Origin: Sporomusa ovata DSM 2662
Lineage (GTDB): Bacteria > Bacillota > Negativicutes > Sporomusales > Sporomusaceae
NCBI RefSeq assembly: GCF_000445445.1
Contig: NZ_ASXP01000002.1
Coordinates: 1-64,000 of the forward strand
Length of the DNA stretch: 64,000 nucleotides
Direction of reading: 5' to 3'
Shown: piece by piece, positions 52,256 through 61,120 of the stretch
Position numbering within the stretch: the stretch's first letter is position 1
How the letters are laid out: each line of letters opens with the position of its first letter
The notes under the pieces: model-generated
The model's database searches: none
Told to the model about the DNA's origin: nothing
Seen by the model: only the letters and a program-made list of their open reading frames with translations
Made by a program: the position numbers and the translations under genes

Positions 52256-55200
52256 TTAAGCTTTGTGACTTACTTTAAGGGATTTAATTTTAGCAGCCCC
52301 GTATTCAATAGCAACAAATAATACAGGCACCAGGAAGATGCTCAAACTGGTAGCTGCCGTCATACCACCGACAACGGTAGTGCCTAATGCCGCACGGGCG
52401 GCAGAGCCGGCACCTGTTGATATCGCTAACGGAATACAGCCTAAGATGAAGGCCAGCGAAGTCATCAGGATAGGCCGCAGCCTGAGCTTGGCCGCTTCCA
52501 CTGCTGCCTGCACTGGTTCCATGCCTTTGTCTGTTCTGGCTTTGGCATACTCTACGATCAAGATCGCGTTTTTAGCTGCCAAACCGATGAGCATAACTAA
52601 ACCAATTTGCATGTAAACACTATTTTCCAGTCCCCGGGCGTAAATGAAGCAGGCTGCGCCTAAAATACCTGTGGGAACCGATAAGAGTACCGCAAAGGGG
52701 ATGTTCCAGCTTTCATACAAAGCAGCTAAACACAAGAAAGCAAATAACAGGGCAAAACCGAAGATAATCGGTGTCTGTCCGCCCGAAACTTTTTCTTCAC
52801 GGCTTAAATCTGACCATTCGTAGGTAAAGGTTTGAGGCAACACCTCGGCCGCTACCTCTTCCAATGCGTCCATTGCCTGGCCAGAACTATAGCCTGGAGC
52901 TGTGGTCGCATTAATTTGCATGGCCGGGTAGCCATTAAACCGCTTAATCAGCGTCTGGCCGCTGGTTGCAACCGGTGTTACCAAAGTATTAAGCGGCACC
53001 ATAGTACCGGCAGAACTCCGCACATAGAAAAAACGGGTTGCATCCACATCGGAGCGGAATTCCGGCTGCGCCTGCAGCATGACCTTATAAGTACGGCCAA
53101 AGCGGTTAAAGTCATTTACCTGCATACCCCCTAGAAAGGTTTGCAAGGCTGTAAATATATCCTGAACAGGAACTCCCAAAGCTTTCGCTTTTTCCCTGTC
53201 AACTTCGTAACGGTACGAAGGCGTATCAGCCCGGAAACTTGATTGGGCCATACTGATCTCCGGACGCTTCCGGGCTGCGGCAATGAACTGCTGAGATACA
53301 TCATTCATTTCCGCCATAGTCGAGGCACCTCTATCCTGAATCATAAAGGTCAGACCGCCGACAGTACCAATGCCTGGCAATGCAGGTGGGCTAAAGGCAA
53401 AAATAGTAGCTTCCGGTATATTACTTACTTTGCCCATGGCTTGCCCAATTATGGCTTTCAACTGGGTATTCGGTGTTGTCCGCTCTCCCCACGGCGCCAG
53501 TCCGGCAATTACCATCGCGCCGTTTGGCTTTTGTCCACCGGCTAAAACGTCATACCCGGCTATTTCCCCAGTAGTTTCTACGCCAGGCAGGGAATGATAG
53601 ATTTCGCCGACCTGCTTGGCAATCGCTGTGGTGCGATTTAGGTTTGCCCCTTCCGGTAAACTAACAACAGATAACAGGAAACCCTGATCTTCATCAGGCA
53701 CAAAGGTAGAAGGAATAACCCGCAGCGTCCAGACGCACAAGATAACAATTACTGCTAAGCCTACACCCCATAAGCCAGCTCTGCGAATCGAACGCTGGAC
53801 ACCATTAGAATATTTTTCAAGTATACGATCAAACCAATTGTTGAAACGGTTAAAAAATCTGCCCATCAGACCGGGGCGTTCTTCGCCGGTATACGGCTTT
53901 AAGATCATAGCGCATAGCGCCGGAGTCAATGTTAGCGCCACAAGCGCCGATAGCGCCATAGAAACCACGATTGTCAAAGCAAATTGTTTATACAAAACGC
54001 CTGTCGTTCCTCCAAAAAAGGCAACCGGGATAAAAACAGACGCAAGCACGAAAGCAATCGCGATAACTGGACCAGATACCTCTTCCATTGCCCGAATTGT
54101 CGCTTCCTTCGGGTTAAGACCGGTATGACGCATGTGGTGTTCAACTGCCTCCACAACAACAATAGCATCATCAACTACCAGGCCAATGGCCAGTACCATC
54201 GCAAACAGAGTCAGGGTGTTAATGGAAAATCCTAATATAACAAAGGCTGCAAAGGTTCCGACCAACGAAACCGGCACTGCCAGCATGGGAATCAAAGTGG
54301 CCCGCCAATTTTGTAGGAACAAATATACAATAATCAGTACCAGCGCAAGGGCTTCCACGAAAGTATGTAATACCTTCTCTAACGATTCGGTAATATATTT
54401 GGTATTATCAGTAAGGATACGGTACTCCATATCTGGTGGAAAGCGTTTGGATGCATCCTCAATGACTTTCCGAACGCCCTTAACTGTCTCCAGGGCGTTA
54501 GCTTCTGTTGTCAGCTGGACGGCAAAAACAACAGCCTCGTGACTGTCAAAGCTACTTTTAACAGCAGTATCTTTGGAACCTAATTCAATTGTAGCTATAT
54601 CGCCCAAGTGAATAGCCGAACCATCCGGTTGTGCGCGAATGATAACTTTTCTAAAATCTTCTTCAGTAACCAAACGGCCTTGGATACTGGCCGTATACTG
54701 GAACTCCTGCTTTGCTACTGACGGCAGCTGACCAATGGTACCGGCTGGTGCCTGCACATTTTGTTCTTTAATGGCACTAACGATGTCAGCAGCCGTAATT
54801 CCCATCTGCGCCAGCTTATCTGGTTTGAGCCAAACACGCATACTAAAGTCGGCACCATATTCGCTAACATCGCCTACACCTTTAACCCGGCGAATGTCAT
54901 CAAGGATGTTAATGCTACCATAGTTTTTGAGAAACACGCTGTCATAACTGTTGTTGGGGGAAACAAGACTGAAATACACTGCCGTATCAGGTGAAACTTT
55001 ACGGGTTGTTACGCCCGATTGCTGCACGTCCTGAGGCAGGCCGGCATTCGCCTGCGCTACCCGGTTTTGGGTGTACATTGTCACCATATCAGGATCTTCC
55101 CCTAATTCAAACTTAACATTAAGTGAATACCTGCCTGTATCTGAGCTGGTAGAGGTCATAGAGACCGCGCCTTGTACGCCATTGGTCTGCTGCTCAATGA

Positions 55201-55390
55201 CTTGGGCTACCGTTTTTTCCACTACATCCGCGTTAGCACCGGTATAGGTGGTGCCGATACTGACCTGTGGCGGTGTAATCTGGGGATATTGGGCAATTGG
55301 CAGGGTATAAGCAGCAATACCACCTGCCAGCACGATAAGTATGGATATGACGATAGCGAAGATTGGTCGGTTAATAAAAAATTTTGCCAT
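52256..55390 (-). CDS. RND efflux pump inner-membrane transporter (HAE1/AcrB type)
   Basis: A 1044-aa proton-driven multidrug exporter with 12 membrane helices and two large periplasmic loops. Starts FFINRPIFAIVISILIVLAGG; the proton-relay aspartates are in GLVVDDAIVVVEAVE; other AcrB signatures include SVFIPVAFFGG and RPILMTSLAFILG. Trimer in the inner membrane, coupled to the adaptor encoded upstream; no outer-membrane TolC gene is adjacent. Its presence supports a diderm envelope. Regulated by the TetR gene at the operon head. Confidence 0.96.
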   Translation of the reverse strand: MAKFFINRPIFAIVISILIVLAGGIAAYTLPIAQYPQITPPQVSIGTTYTGANADVVEKTVAQVIEQQTNGVQGAVSMTSTSSDTGRYSLNVKFELGEDPDMVTMYTQNRVAQANAGLPQDVQQSGVTTRKVSPDTAVYFSLVSPNNSYDSVFLKNYGSINILDDIRRVKGVGDVSEYGADFSMRVWLKPDKLAQMGITAADIVSAIKEQNVQAPAGTIGQLPSVAKQEFQYTASIQGRLVTEEDFRKVIIRAQPDGSAIHLGDIATIELGSKDTAVKSSFDSHEAVVFAVQLTTEANALETVKGVRKVIEDASKRFPPDMEYRILTDNTKYITESLEKVLHTFVEALALVLIIVYLFLQNWRATLIPMLAVPVSLVGTFAAFVILGFSINTLTLFAMVLAIGLVVDDAIVVVEAVEHHMRHTGLNPKEATIRAMEEVSGPVIAIAFVLASVFIPVAFFGGTTGVLYKQFALTIVVSMALSALVALTLTPALCAMILKPYTGEERPGLMGRFFNRFNNWFDRILEKYSNGVQRSIRRAGLWGVGLAVIVILCVWTLRVIPSTFVPDEDQGFLLSVVSLPEGANLNRTTAIAKQVGEIYHSLPGVETTGEIAGYDVLAGGQKPNGAMVIAGLAPWGERTTPNTQLKAIIGQAMGKVSNIPEATIFAFSPPALPGIGTVGGLTFMIQDRGASTMAEMNDVSQQFIAAARKRPEISMAQSSFRADTPSYRYEVDREKAKALGVPVQDIFTALQTFLGGMQVNDFNRFGRTYKVMLQAQPEFRSDVDATRFFYVRSSAGTMVPLNTLVTPVATSGQTLIKRFNGYPAMQINATTAPGYSSGQAMDALEEVAAEVLPQTFTYEWSDLSREEKVSGGQTPIIFGFALLFAFLCLAALYESWNIPFAVLLSVPTGILGAACFIYARGLENSVYMQIGLVMLIGLAAKNAILIVEYAKARTDKGMEPVQAAVEAAKLRLRPILMTSLAFILGCIPLAISTGAGSAARAALGTTVVGGMTAATSLSIFLVPVLFVAIEYGAAKIKSLKVSHKA

Positions 55391-55402
55391 GAACCCGCCC
55401 CC

Positions 55403-56539
55403 CTACTTCGCGCCTGGAATAATTAGATCGTTAAGGCCGATCATGGTAATAGTAAGCGGTGTTCCTGGCTGGGTTTTCGCAAACCCTTCCACCACAACGA
55501 TATCCTGGTTTGTAAGGCCTTCTTCTACAATTTGCAGGTTGTCGACTTTAGGTCCCAATTTTACTTGCTTAGTTACAGCTTCGTTATTGGCACCGGCAAC
55601 AGTGACAAAAGTTTTGCCTAACAGTTCCTGAATAGCACGCTGAGGAATAAGCAGTGCTCCCTGCCGGGTTTCGCCAACAGCCACGATCCGGGCAAACATA
55701 CCAGGTACCAGCAATTGCTGCGGATTGCCAAAAGAGGCTTTCATCGCCAATGTACCTGTTTGGTTAGCCATCCCCCGGTCAATCTGCTCCAAATGACCGG
55801 CAATTGGATATTCACTACCGTTGCTGAGAATGAGTTTAAGATTTTGTCCCCAGGCATCAGGTGCATTGCCCATTTGGGCAAATTTTAAGTATTCATTCTC
55901 ACTCATACTAAAACGAACTTGCACAGGATCTACTGTGGAAACCGTCGCCATAACTGTACTGCCAGCCTGAACATAGCCGCCGACACTTAATTCGCCTACA
56001 CCAATCCGGCCATTTACCGGCGACACAACCACCGTATCGGATAAATCATTCTGGGCTTGATCCAATTTAGCCTGATAAGCGTTTACCTGTGCGGCCGCCT
56101 GTTCGGCCTGTGACTTTGAGGTATCCAAAGTTTGAATAGCAATACCGCCTTGATCAGCTAAATTCTGATACCGCACAACATCGCGTTGGATGTTGCTCAG
56201 CGAAGCCTGCGCTTGCGCGACCTGAGCCTGGGAATCGGCTACTGCCGCTGCATATTTACGCCGATCAATTTCAAACAACGGTTGCCCGGCCTGAACCGTG
56301 TCGCCGCCATTAAATAGTTTGCGGGAAATATTACCAGTAACCTGGGCTTTAATTTGGATTTCATCTTTGGCTACAATTTCGCCAACAAACTCATATGTAA
56401 CAGGCGTATCCTGCTGTATAACCTGCATAGCCTTGACCGCCACTTCTTTATGTTGACGGGGCGCTTGTTGTTTACTACAGCCTGCTGCTACAATAAGAAA
56501 TACTACAGCAAGGCATAAAATACTTTTTTTATTCACCAT
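55403..56539 (-). CDS. RND efflux periplasmic adaptor (membrane fusion lipoprotein)
   Basis: ATG at 56539 with GGGAGGG upstream; 378 aa. Lipobox IVAAGC at residues ~20-25 after a hydrophobic signal. Barrel-sandwich (lipoyl-like) halves FVGEIVAKDEIQIKAQVTG and DTVVVSPVNGRIG flank an alpha-helical hairpin (AQAQASLSNIQRDVVRYQNL). Links the RND trimer to an outer-membrane channel. 12-nt gap to the RND gene. Confidence 0.94.
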   Translation of the reverse strand: MVNKKSILCLAVVFLIVAAGCSKQQAPRQHKEVAVKAMQVIQQDTPVTYEFVGEIVAKDEIQIKAQVTGNISRKLFNGGDTVQAGQPLFEIDRRKYAAAVADSQAQVAQAQASLSNIQRDVVRYQNLADQGGIAIQTLDTSKSQAEQAAAQVNAYQAKLDQAQNDLSDTVVVSPVNGRIGVGELSVGGYVQAGSTVMATVSTVDPVQVRFSMSENEYLKFAQMGNAPDAWGQNLKLILSNGSEYPIAGHLEQIDRGMANQTGTLAMKASFGNPQQLLVPGMFARIVAVGETRQGALLIPQRAIQELLGKTFVTVAGANNEAVTKQVKLGPKVDNLQIVEEGLTNQDIVVVEGFAKTQPGTPLTITMIGLNDLIIPGAK

Positions 56540-56563
56540 TTTCCCTCCCATTTTTTACTGTTT

Positions 56564-57187
56564 TTAAGAGTGCTTGGCAACGCCATTTAAATAGATTTCA
56601 AGGGCCTGTGACATATATTCTGCAGCAATGTCTTGTTTGCTTGGCATCAATTCTTTAAAAAGATCCTGAGCTGTAAAGGATAAGTTCAATATTTTCAACA
56701 GTGACATAGCAGCAAGATCTGAATCAATATCTGATCTAAATTCACCGTTACGTTTCGCTTCTTCAATACAACCCTGCAAAAAAAAATGTGAATGGCGTGT
56801 AGCACTTTTCACCAAACTGTCAAAATATTTGGTCGGATTGAATACTTCCGTGAAAAATAAACGGTCTATGTAGGGATTTTTTTTATTAGTGACAATCAAT
56901 AGATCCGCAAAGCGTCTTAGTTTCATAACAGCTGAAATCTCTTCTTTGCTGATGGCATCAATGGCATCTCTTAGTATCGCTAATTGATTTTCTAGTACAA
57001 ATGCATACAATTTATCTTTCCCGCCAAAATAGTACGAAATTAGCGCGATATTAACCCCGGCAGCATCAGCCAACTCTTTTACTGAAACAGCCGCTAACCC
57101 TTTAGTGGCAAATAAAGGAATGGCCGCTTCAATAAGTTTATTAACTGTTGGCTTATCTGTGCATATCTCTTTTTTCGTTATATTCAC
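56564..57187 (-). CDS. TetR-family repressor of the RND operon
   Basis: GTG at 57187 with GGGG 7 nt upstream is preferred; 207 aa. N-terminal TetR HTH: IEAAIPLFATKGLAAVSVKEL, AGVNIALISYYFGGKDKLY. The C-terminal part resembles CerR/AcrR-type ligand domains. First gene of the operon, 24 nt before the adaptor gene, so it probably autoregulates and responds to pump substrates. Confidence 0.92.
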   Translation of the reverse strand: MNITKKEICTDKPTVNKLIEAAIPLFATKGLAAVSVKELADAAGVNIALISYYFGGKDKLYAFVLENQLAILRDAIDAISKEEISAVMKLRRFADLLIVTNKKNPYIDRLFFTEVFNPTKYFDSLVKSATRHSHFFLQGCIEEAKRNGEFRSDIDSDLAAMSLLKILNLSFTAQDLFKELMPSKQDIAAEYMSQALEIYLNGVAKHS

Positions 57188-57301
57188 ATCCTTTCCCCTA
57201 ACGTAATTATTTAAAAACACATTTTAAACGTACTTTTAATTATATTATATAATATTTTTCTTGTCTACAATATACAATTGGAAAAAGCATTGTATAAATC
57301 A

Positions 57302-57339
57302 AAAAACACCTAATTATCTGTTCATAACTAGGTGTTTTT
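57302..57339. terminator. Bidirectional terminator
   Basis: AAAAACACCTA/TAGGTGTTTTT stem, 16-nt loop, between the TetR promoter region and the next gene. Confidence 0.7.
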
Positions 57340-57373
57340 CAGGTTAAAGCCGAATTTCTCCTTCTCTCGTCAA

Positions 57374-57955
57374 CTACACTCGCACTTCAAAGTGTTTTTC
57401 TGCTTTAGGTGCTGTCGTCTGTGGCGATACAACTATATCTAGGCCCTCTTTATTAGTTACCGTAGCTGTTTTCTTAGCACAATCACTCAGCGTATGCTGT
57501 TGTTTTGGTTTCTTTTTAAATAAGCGTAAACCCACTAAAATCACGGCAGTAAATGCCACTAGCCCAATAAAAGGAAAATAGTTCAGTCCAGACGGCTTGC
57601 TATTTACCACCGGCGGTTTCGCAGGAACAGCAGTCTGCGCAGAAACCGCAGCCTGCGAATCAGGGCCTGCGGCGGGACCTGCCTGGATACTGTTTGTTTT
57701 GTTTGTCGTTGTTGCAGCAGGTGCTGACTTTTCGCCATCCTTAGTCTGTGCTGACTTTCCCTGAAAAGCCTTTCCTAAATCATCTAGCTTCCTGGCTGTA
57801 TCTGACAGTCCTGTACTCACCGTTTTATCCGAATTGGGGGTTGAACTACCTGAAGATGCCGGCGGATGATCAGTCCCTGTATGGGAGCCTGTCGGAGTAA
57901 GCGCAGGCGCAATCGGCGGCGTGGGTTTTGTTGGCGGAGTAGGCGCTATTGGCAT
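57374..57955 (-). CDS. Proline-rich single-pass membrane protein
   Basis: A 193-aa protein: a Pro/Thr/Ala-rich low-complexity N-terminal ~125 residues (PTPPTKPTPPIAPALTP), one transmembrane helix (YFPFIGLVAFTAVILVGLRL) at ~125-145, and a basic then hydrophilic C-terminal tail. No signal peptide at the extreme N-terminus. Function unknown. A separate gene between the RND operon and the histidine kinase. ATG with AAGGAG site. Confidence 0.7.
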   Translation of the reverse strand: MPIAPTPPTKPTPPIAPALTPTGSHTGTDHPPASSGSSTPNSDKTVSTGLSDTARKLDDLGKAFQGKSAQTKDGEKSAPAATTTNKTNSIQAGPAAGPDSQAAVSAQTAVPAKPPVVNSKPSGLNYFPFIGLVAFTAVILVGLRLFKKKPKQQHTLSDCAKKTATVTNKEGLDIVVSPQTTAPKAEKHFEVRV

Positions 57956-58028
57956 AAAACAAGGCTCCTTTCCTAATCTTTAAATAGCAAGTTGCCGGTT
58001 TACTCAGATTGTAACATATCACAGTTGG

Positions 58029-59240
58029 TTACGGCTGTGGAAATTTTACCATAAAAGTGGTCCCGGAGTCTCCGGTCTTAACCTCTATTTTTGCATTATG
58101 CCGATTGGCTATGCTAAAACATATCGGCAACCCCAGTCCAGTGCCATTTTCTTTCGTTGTCACAAAGGGCGTACCTAATTTTTGCTCAATTTCCTGTGGA
58201 ATACCGATACCCTGATCTTGAATATATAAAACCACCTGTTCAGCTTCCGCATACGTGCCAATCGTCAATTGTCCTCCCGGCAACATTGCTTCCAGCCCAT
58301 TCCTGACAAAATTGAGAATTAGTTGACGCATTTCCTGGGCATCCAGAAGCAAATCAGGTATATCGACCGCTAATTTCGTGACAATCCATTTTTCATTAAG
58401 CAGTGCATCAGACTCCAATAGTGGCAATAACTTTTGGACAATCGTATTCATATTCTGCAGTGACTGATCAAGCAGCTTGTTTCTGGCCAGCGAAAGATAT
58501 TCTGTAATGATGGAATTGGCTCTGTCCAGTTCGGTGATCATCAAATTAAGCCGCGAATCAAACTGGGCGAATTCCTTCTTCCTCATAAAAGACTGTAAAA
58601 ACCCTCTTACTGTCGTCAAAGGATTCCTGATCTCGTGAGCAATACCAGCAGCCATTTCCCCAATTAGATTTAACCTTTCCATGCGGGACATTTCTTTTTC
58701 CATGAACTTGCGTTCCGTAATATCGGTGATAATTGACCGATAGTTTGCTCCATAGTTACCTGCGCCCGACATCGGCATACTGATAATCTGCGCATAGATA
58801 GTCGTAGTTTTTTTTGATATTATTTCCACTTCACTAATTACTTTTTTAGTAGTCAATCTGCATGAACACAGATGATCAAAAAAAAGCTTATAACTACCTT
58901 TATCGAGAAAAACAGTCATCGGCATGCCGAGCAGGCGTGAACGCTCTAAGCCTAATAAAGCCGCGCCAGCAAGATTAATCTCACTGATACAACCCTTGTC
59001 ATCAAAAGTCACGTAACCCGCCGGCGCATAATCATACAAATCAGCATAGCGGTTGCGTGATTCTTCCAACTCCCCTAGAGCCTCTTGCATCGCTTGGCAT
59101 TGAATTTCCAAGTCCCATTCCTGGGCCTGTAATTTCTCTTTTAGCTGCTCTATTTCTTCTGTTCCGGCATTATCCAAAGATAGAAGCAGCTTCTCGGAAT
59201 TACCGATTCCCCGCTTACCCTCGGCATCTGGTCTGGCCAT
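58029..59240 (-). CDS. PAS-domain sensor histidine kinase
   Basis: ATG at 59240 with AGGAGG six nt upstream; 403 aa. Residues ~15-65 are a coiled coil; a PAS domain follows (RYADLYDYAPAGYVTFDDKG); HisKA has GEMAAGIAHEIRNPLTTVRG with the phospho-accepting His; HATPase motifs are ILNFVRNGLEAM (N box), IQDQGIGIP (G1) and GTGLGLPI (G2). No membrane helices, so a cytoplasmic sensor (KinA/NtrB-like). No response regulator is adjacent. Confidence 0.92.
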   Translation of the reverse strand: MARPDAEGKRGIGNSEKLLLSLDNAGTEEIEQLKEKLQAQEWDLEIQCQAMQEALGELEESRNRYADLYDYAPAGYVTFDDKGCISEINLAGAALLGLERSRLLGMPMTVFLDKGSYKLFFDHLCSCRLTTKKVISEVEIISKKTTTIYAQIISMPMSGAGNYGANYRSIITDITERKFMEKEMSRMERLNLIGEMAAGIAHEIRNPLTTVRGFLQSFMRKKEFAQFDSRLNLMITELDRANSIITEYLSLARNKLLDQSLQNMNTIVQKLLPLLESDALLNEKWIVTKLAVDIPDLLLDAQEMRQLILNFVRNGLEAMLPGGQLTIGTYAEAEQVVLYIQDQGIGIPQEIEQKLGTPFVTTKENGTGLGLPICFSIANRHNAKIEVKTGDSGTTFMVKFPQP

Positions 59241-59347
59241 ATATAGCCTCCTTCTGACCAAGTACATTATTCCCACCCGATTCACTTGGGCATCTCCTGG
59301 CATTATCCTGCTATCCGCCTATCCATTTGGTTTTACCCTTATCCTAG

Positions 59348-60197
59348 CTACGAGACAATAATTTCAAAGGCCATCAAAATCAATTTGGTATTATCGTGCA
59401 ATTTTACAATCCGGCGGGCATTTATAAACATGGTTAATTTGCCGCTATCAGTGATGTCGCCACTAACCGCAAAATCTTCGAACGCCTTATCTTGCTCCAG
59501 AAGAGCAGTCAGCAGGGTGCGCAACTCCAGTAAATTCCACTTGCTGTTTAGAATTTCAAAAATAGATTGACCACTCACTTCTCCAGGCGTCATCCGAAAA
59601 GTCTGACAAAAAGCCTTGTTCACTGTCTTCAGCCGCAAGTCGGAGTCGAGAACCACCATGGGATGCCTTACGGTTTCCACAATGGCTTCGGCATACTCCC
59701 GAGCCTCCTGGGCAACGCTTATGCTTTGCTTGATAACGTCAATATCGGCAAAGGTAATAATAACACCATCAATTTTGTTATCTGTAGTCCGATAAGGACG
59801 TATCTGCATAGAATACCAGTGCCCCCATCGATCCTGAACTTCTTGCTCTGCGCTATTTAGCGTGTCGATTACCTGGAGGCTCGCTTGCTCCAAATCGGGA
59901 ACAGCAATATTCGGCTTAATATTACTGATCGGTCGTCCGACATCGGTGCTGATCAGGTTAAATACCGGTTCAGCAGCCGAGTTGAAACGCCTGATGCGTA
60001 AATCGTTGCTAAGGATAAGAACAGGGAGACTAATGCTACGAAGTAGATTGATCATATCGTTATTGACATGGTTCAATTCCATATTGCGGATTCCCAATTC
60101 TTCATTCAGGGTCATCAACTCTTCGTTAGTCGACTGGAGCTCTTCTTTGGCGGTCTCCATTTCTTCATTCATGCTCTGCAATTCTTCGTTACTCGAT
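59348..60197 (-). pseudogene. 5'-truncated CheB/CheR-PAS hybrid protein fragment
   Basis: The frame encodes SSNEELQSMNEEMETAKEEL, the coiled-coil linker that joins CheR to PAS in CheB/CheR-PAS fusions, then two PAS domains (ISLPVLILSNDLRIRRFN; VRHPMVVLDSDLRLKTVN). A TGA lies immediately upstream of SSNEEL, and the CheB and CheR halves are gone. ATG at 60181 could start a 277-aa PAS protein, but no good ribosome binding site precedes it. It lies 108 nt upstream of the histidine kinase gene. Confidence 0.65.
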
Positions 60198-60569
60198 CAA
60201 CAAATGAGACGGCAGTATGCTTTATTGCAATTTATCGTAGTTATTCCCGGCAAAACAATACATAAATGGTCATTTTTGTTATATCTTCTATAGGATTACA
60301 TTATTTTCCTGCCGAAAATCTAATACTATTATCTAAACACCAACTATTTTTTTGCATCATTCTTATATTCCACCACAAGAAAATCTTTCTGTCCCCCAAC
60401 CGCTTTTCCTGCCAATCATAGCAAAATCATAGCATACACCAAGCCATTTCTAAAATGAAAATGCATATAACCATCGTATGTCTGCAAGCTTTTGAATTGC
60501 TGAATATGTGTTTGGAGAAGATGTGGCCACATATACTATATATATTATTAGTTAGGATGAGGTGTCAAC
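60198..60569. other. Intergenic region without a recognisable gene
   Basis: AT-rich, no ORF with a credible ribosome binding site. The end (60520-60560) carries TATACTATATATATTATT-like sequence suitable for a promoter of the following small gene. Confidence 0.4.
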
Positions 60570-60824
60570 ATGAACAAAATTTCGCTTTCTAGAGCAGAGT
60601 CAATAATCAGTCCTGATATCGGCGACGAGCTTGAAATTTTCTTATATACCAACCTTAGTGCCCTAGTTTCATCTAATCCGGATGTGGTATTAACACCCAG
60701 TTTTCAAGCAGCATTGACTTCAGCTTTAAATAGTATCAGCGGTCGGCACAATATCACTTTACCAGGTGACATTACTAATATATTGGAAGTGTTTATAATA
60801 ATGAATGCAAGCAGAATCGTTTAA
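60570..60824 (+). CDS. Hypothetical protein (84 aa)
   Basis: ATG with GAGGTG 7 nt upstream. MNKISLSRAESIISPDIGDE is followed by LEIFLYTNLSALVSSNPDVV and a C-terminal ILEVFIIMNASRIV; mostly helical, soluble or weakly amphipathic. No family recognised. Monocistronic. Confidence 0.6.
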   Translation: MNKISLSRAESIISPDIGDELEIFLYTNLSALVSSNPDVVLTPSFQAALTSALNSISGRHNITLPGDITNILEVFIIMNASRIV

Positions 60825-60847
60825 CTGGTTCTTTAGCTTCGTCGATG

Positions 60848-60940
60848 AGCTAATACTCCCGCCTCTATAGGCGGCATTACTTCAGGTGGAGTCCCCACAC
60901 GGGGAATAGGAAACGCCCCCAATACGTTCAAAGCATCGGG
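60848..60940 (-). other. String of three small hairpins
   Basis: CCGCCTCTATAGGCGG, TCCCCACACGGGGA, and a CGCCCCC/GGGGGCA hairpin follow one another. The compact arrangement may be a structured RNA or a remnant of a mobile-element end. No ORF is convincing here. Confidence 0.4.
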
Positions 60941-61030
60941 GGCATCTCTGCTCCTTCTGTTTTTTTGATATTCTTATATGCTTTTCTCGGTTGCAACAGA
61001 GCGACCATAAATAGATTACATTATAACAAA

Positions 61031-61066
61031 TGTCCTGCAGCTTATTCATCAATAAACTGCAGGACA
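61031..61066. terminator. Hairpin after the TRAP permease gene
   Basis: TGTCCTGCAG/CTGCAGGACA with a 16-nt loop, about 55 nt beyond the permease stop; weak T-tract. Confidence 0.5.
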
Positions 61067-61120
61067 TAACCAGTAACACTTATCTTAGGCGGCTTTATTC
61101 AATTCAGCTGCGCAGTAAGA

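Noticed and set aside
60882..61079. 65-aa minus-strand ORF
   Set aside because: No ribosome binding site; it covers the hairpin cluster and gives a low-complexity peptide without family resemblance.
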